Assembly: GCA_021844725.1 (NCBI GenBank) | Contig: JAKBSX010000159.1 | Location: 1 to 6,728, forward strand | Length of the DNA stretch: 6,728 nt | Direction: 5' to 3' | Source: Actinomycetes bacterium | GTDB lineage: Bacteria > Actinomycetota > Acidimicrobiia > Acidimicrobiales > Acidimicrobiaceae | Shown: positions 6,259 to 6,728 of the stretch, in pieces | How the letters are laid out: each line of letters opens with the position of its first letter | How positions within the stretch are numbered: the first letter of the stretch is position 1 | Made by a program: the position numbers and the translations under genes | The notes under the pieces: generated by a model | What the model was told of the DNA's origin: nothing | Databases searched by the model: none | Seen by the model: the letters and a program-made list of their open reading frames with translations, nothing else

Positions 6259-6728
6259 TTGGGAAATGAAATATTTGTATCAAAGCATCACGGTTTAGGT
6301 AATGATTTTTTAGTTTTGCTAGATATGGCAGACAGGTTTAGATTTACTTCTCTAGAAATAAGAGCGTTGTTAGATAGGCGTATTGGGATAGGGTCGGATG
6401 GCTTTATCAGGGCATTCCCAGCCAGGCCCGATTCGCAGGCTGTAGCATCCATGGAACTTCATAATTCTGATGGTACCCGGGCTGAAATGAGTGGTAATGG
6501 CATTAGATGTTTGGCCCAGGCATTAATTGATGCCGACATAGCTCCACATGGCGTATTTTCGATTGACACAGATGCTGGACTTATTGAAATCCAGAGTGGT
6601 TCAAGCGCTGGCGATACCATAGCTACCGTCTCGGTTGGGATGGGGATGCCGCAAATTAAGGAAATTTCAGGCTTGAGACAACTTGGCCATCAGTTTAAGG
6701 GGGTGAGGGTCGATATCGGCAACCCCCA
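6259..6728 (+). CDS. dapF: Diaminopimelate epimerase DapF (5' part, cut by the window edge)
   Basis: DapF converts LL- to meso-diaminopimelate, the precursor of lysine and of the peptidoglycan cross-bridge. The frame stays open to the window edge and covers about the first 156 residues. Family motifs are KHHGLGNDFLVL near residues 9-20, RRIGIGSDG at 40-48, ELHNSDGTRAEM at 66-77, GNGIRC at 79-84, and VDIGNP at the edge. The residue before GNGIRC, normally the first catalytic cysteine (Cys73 in the H. influenzae enzyme), is serine here (S78). The second catalytic cysteine would lie beyond the window. No ATG is in frame before the conserved region. TTG 6259 is the likeliest start, with TTG 6241 as an alternative, but both have poor Shine-Dalgarno support, and a frameshift at the start is possible. 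miaA ends 30 nt upstream, so co-transcription is likely. Confidence 0.93.
   Translation, partial: MGNEIFVSKHHGLGNDFLVLLDMADRFRFTSLEIRALLDRRIGIGSDGFIRAFPARPDSQAVASMELHNSDGTRAEMSGNGIRCLAQALIDADIAPHGVFSIDTDAGLIEIQSGSSAGDTIATVSVGMGMPQIKEISGLRQLGHQFKGVRVDIGNP

Overview
The window is a compact, single-strand (all +) stretch of a bacterial chromosome: cinA - recA - miaB - two small membrane-protein genes - miaA - dapF (cut by the right edge). No RNA genes, mobile elements, CRISPR arrays or minus-strand genes can be supported. The organism looks like an actinobacterium of moderate to low GC. Three observations point that way: the cinA/recA/miaB/miaA/dapF order is typical of that phylum, the recA promoter carries a Gram-positive/actinobacterial LexA box (TCGAAC-N4-GTTCGT), and GTG/TTG starts are frequent. 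The long insert in MiaB and the DapF sequence AEMSGNGIRC make me think of Acidimicrobiia, possibly a lower-GC aquatic lineage. That finer placement is inference from memory of the families, not the result of a search.

Layout. cinA (15-1277) has a strong ribosome binding site at the left edge. The 1278-1439 gap holds a well-formed recA promoter: TTGCAA, a 17-bp spacer, TATAAT, with the LexA operator lying in the spacer and touching the -10 box. The predicted transcription start falls at or next to an ATG (1331) that opens a 39-codon frame running into the recA start. recA (1440-2519) is full length and has no intein. A 13-bp stem-loop without a U-run lies between recA and miaB, where many actinobacteria carry recX. 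miaB (2597-4066) is complete with all six cluster cysteines. It is followed by a translationally coupled pair of membrane-protein genes of unknown function (4168-4779 and 4776-5222, ATGA overlap), then miaA (5287-6228) and the 5' part of dapF (6259-6728).

Functional reading. MiaA and MiaB act in sequence on tRNA adenosine 37 (i6A37, then ms2i6A37), CinA/PncC belongs to pyridine-nucleotide salvage, RecA is the DNA-repair recombinase, and DapF makes meso-diaminopimelate for lysine and peptidoglycan. The grouping is a conserved housekeeping neighbourhood rather than one pathway. I see no evidence for a wholly new biological system. The points most worth a second look are a serine in place of the first catalytic cysteine of DapF, an ambiguous, possibly frameshifted dapF start, the unknown membrane pair between miaB and miaA, and the possible leaderless reading frame in the SOS-controlled recA leader.
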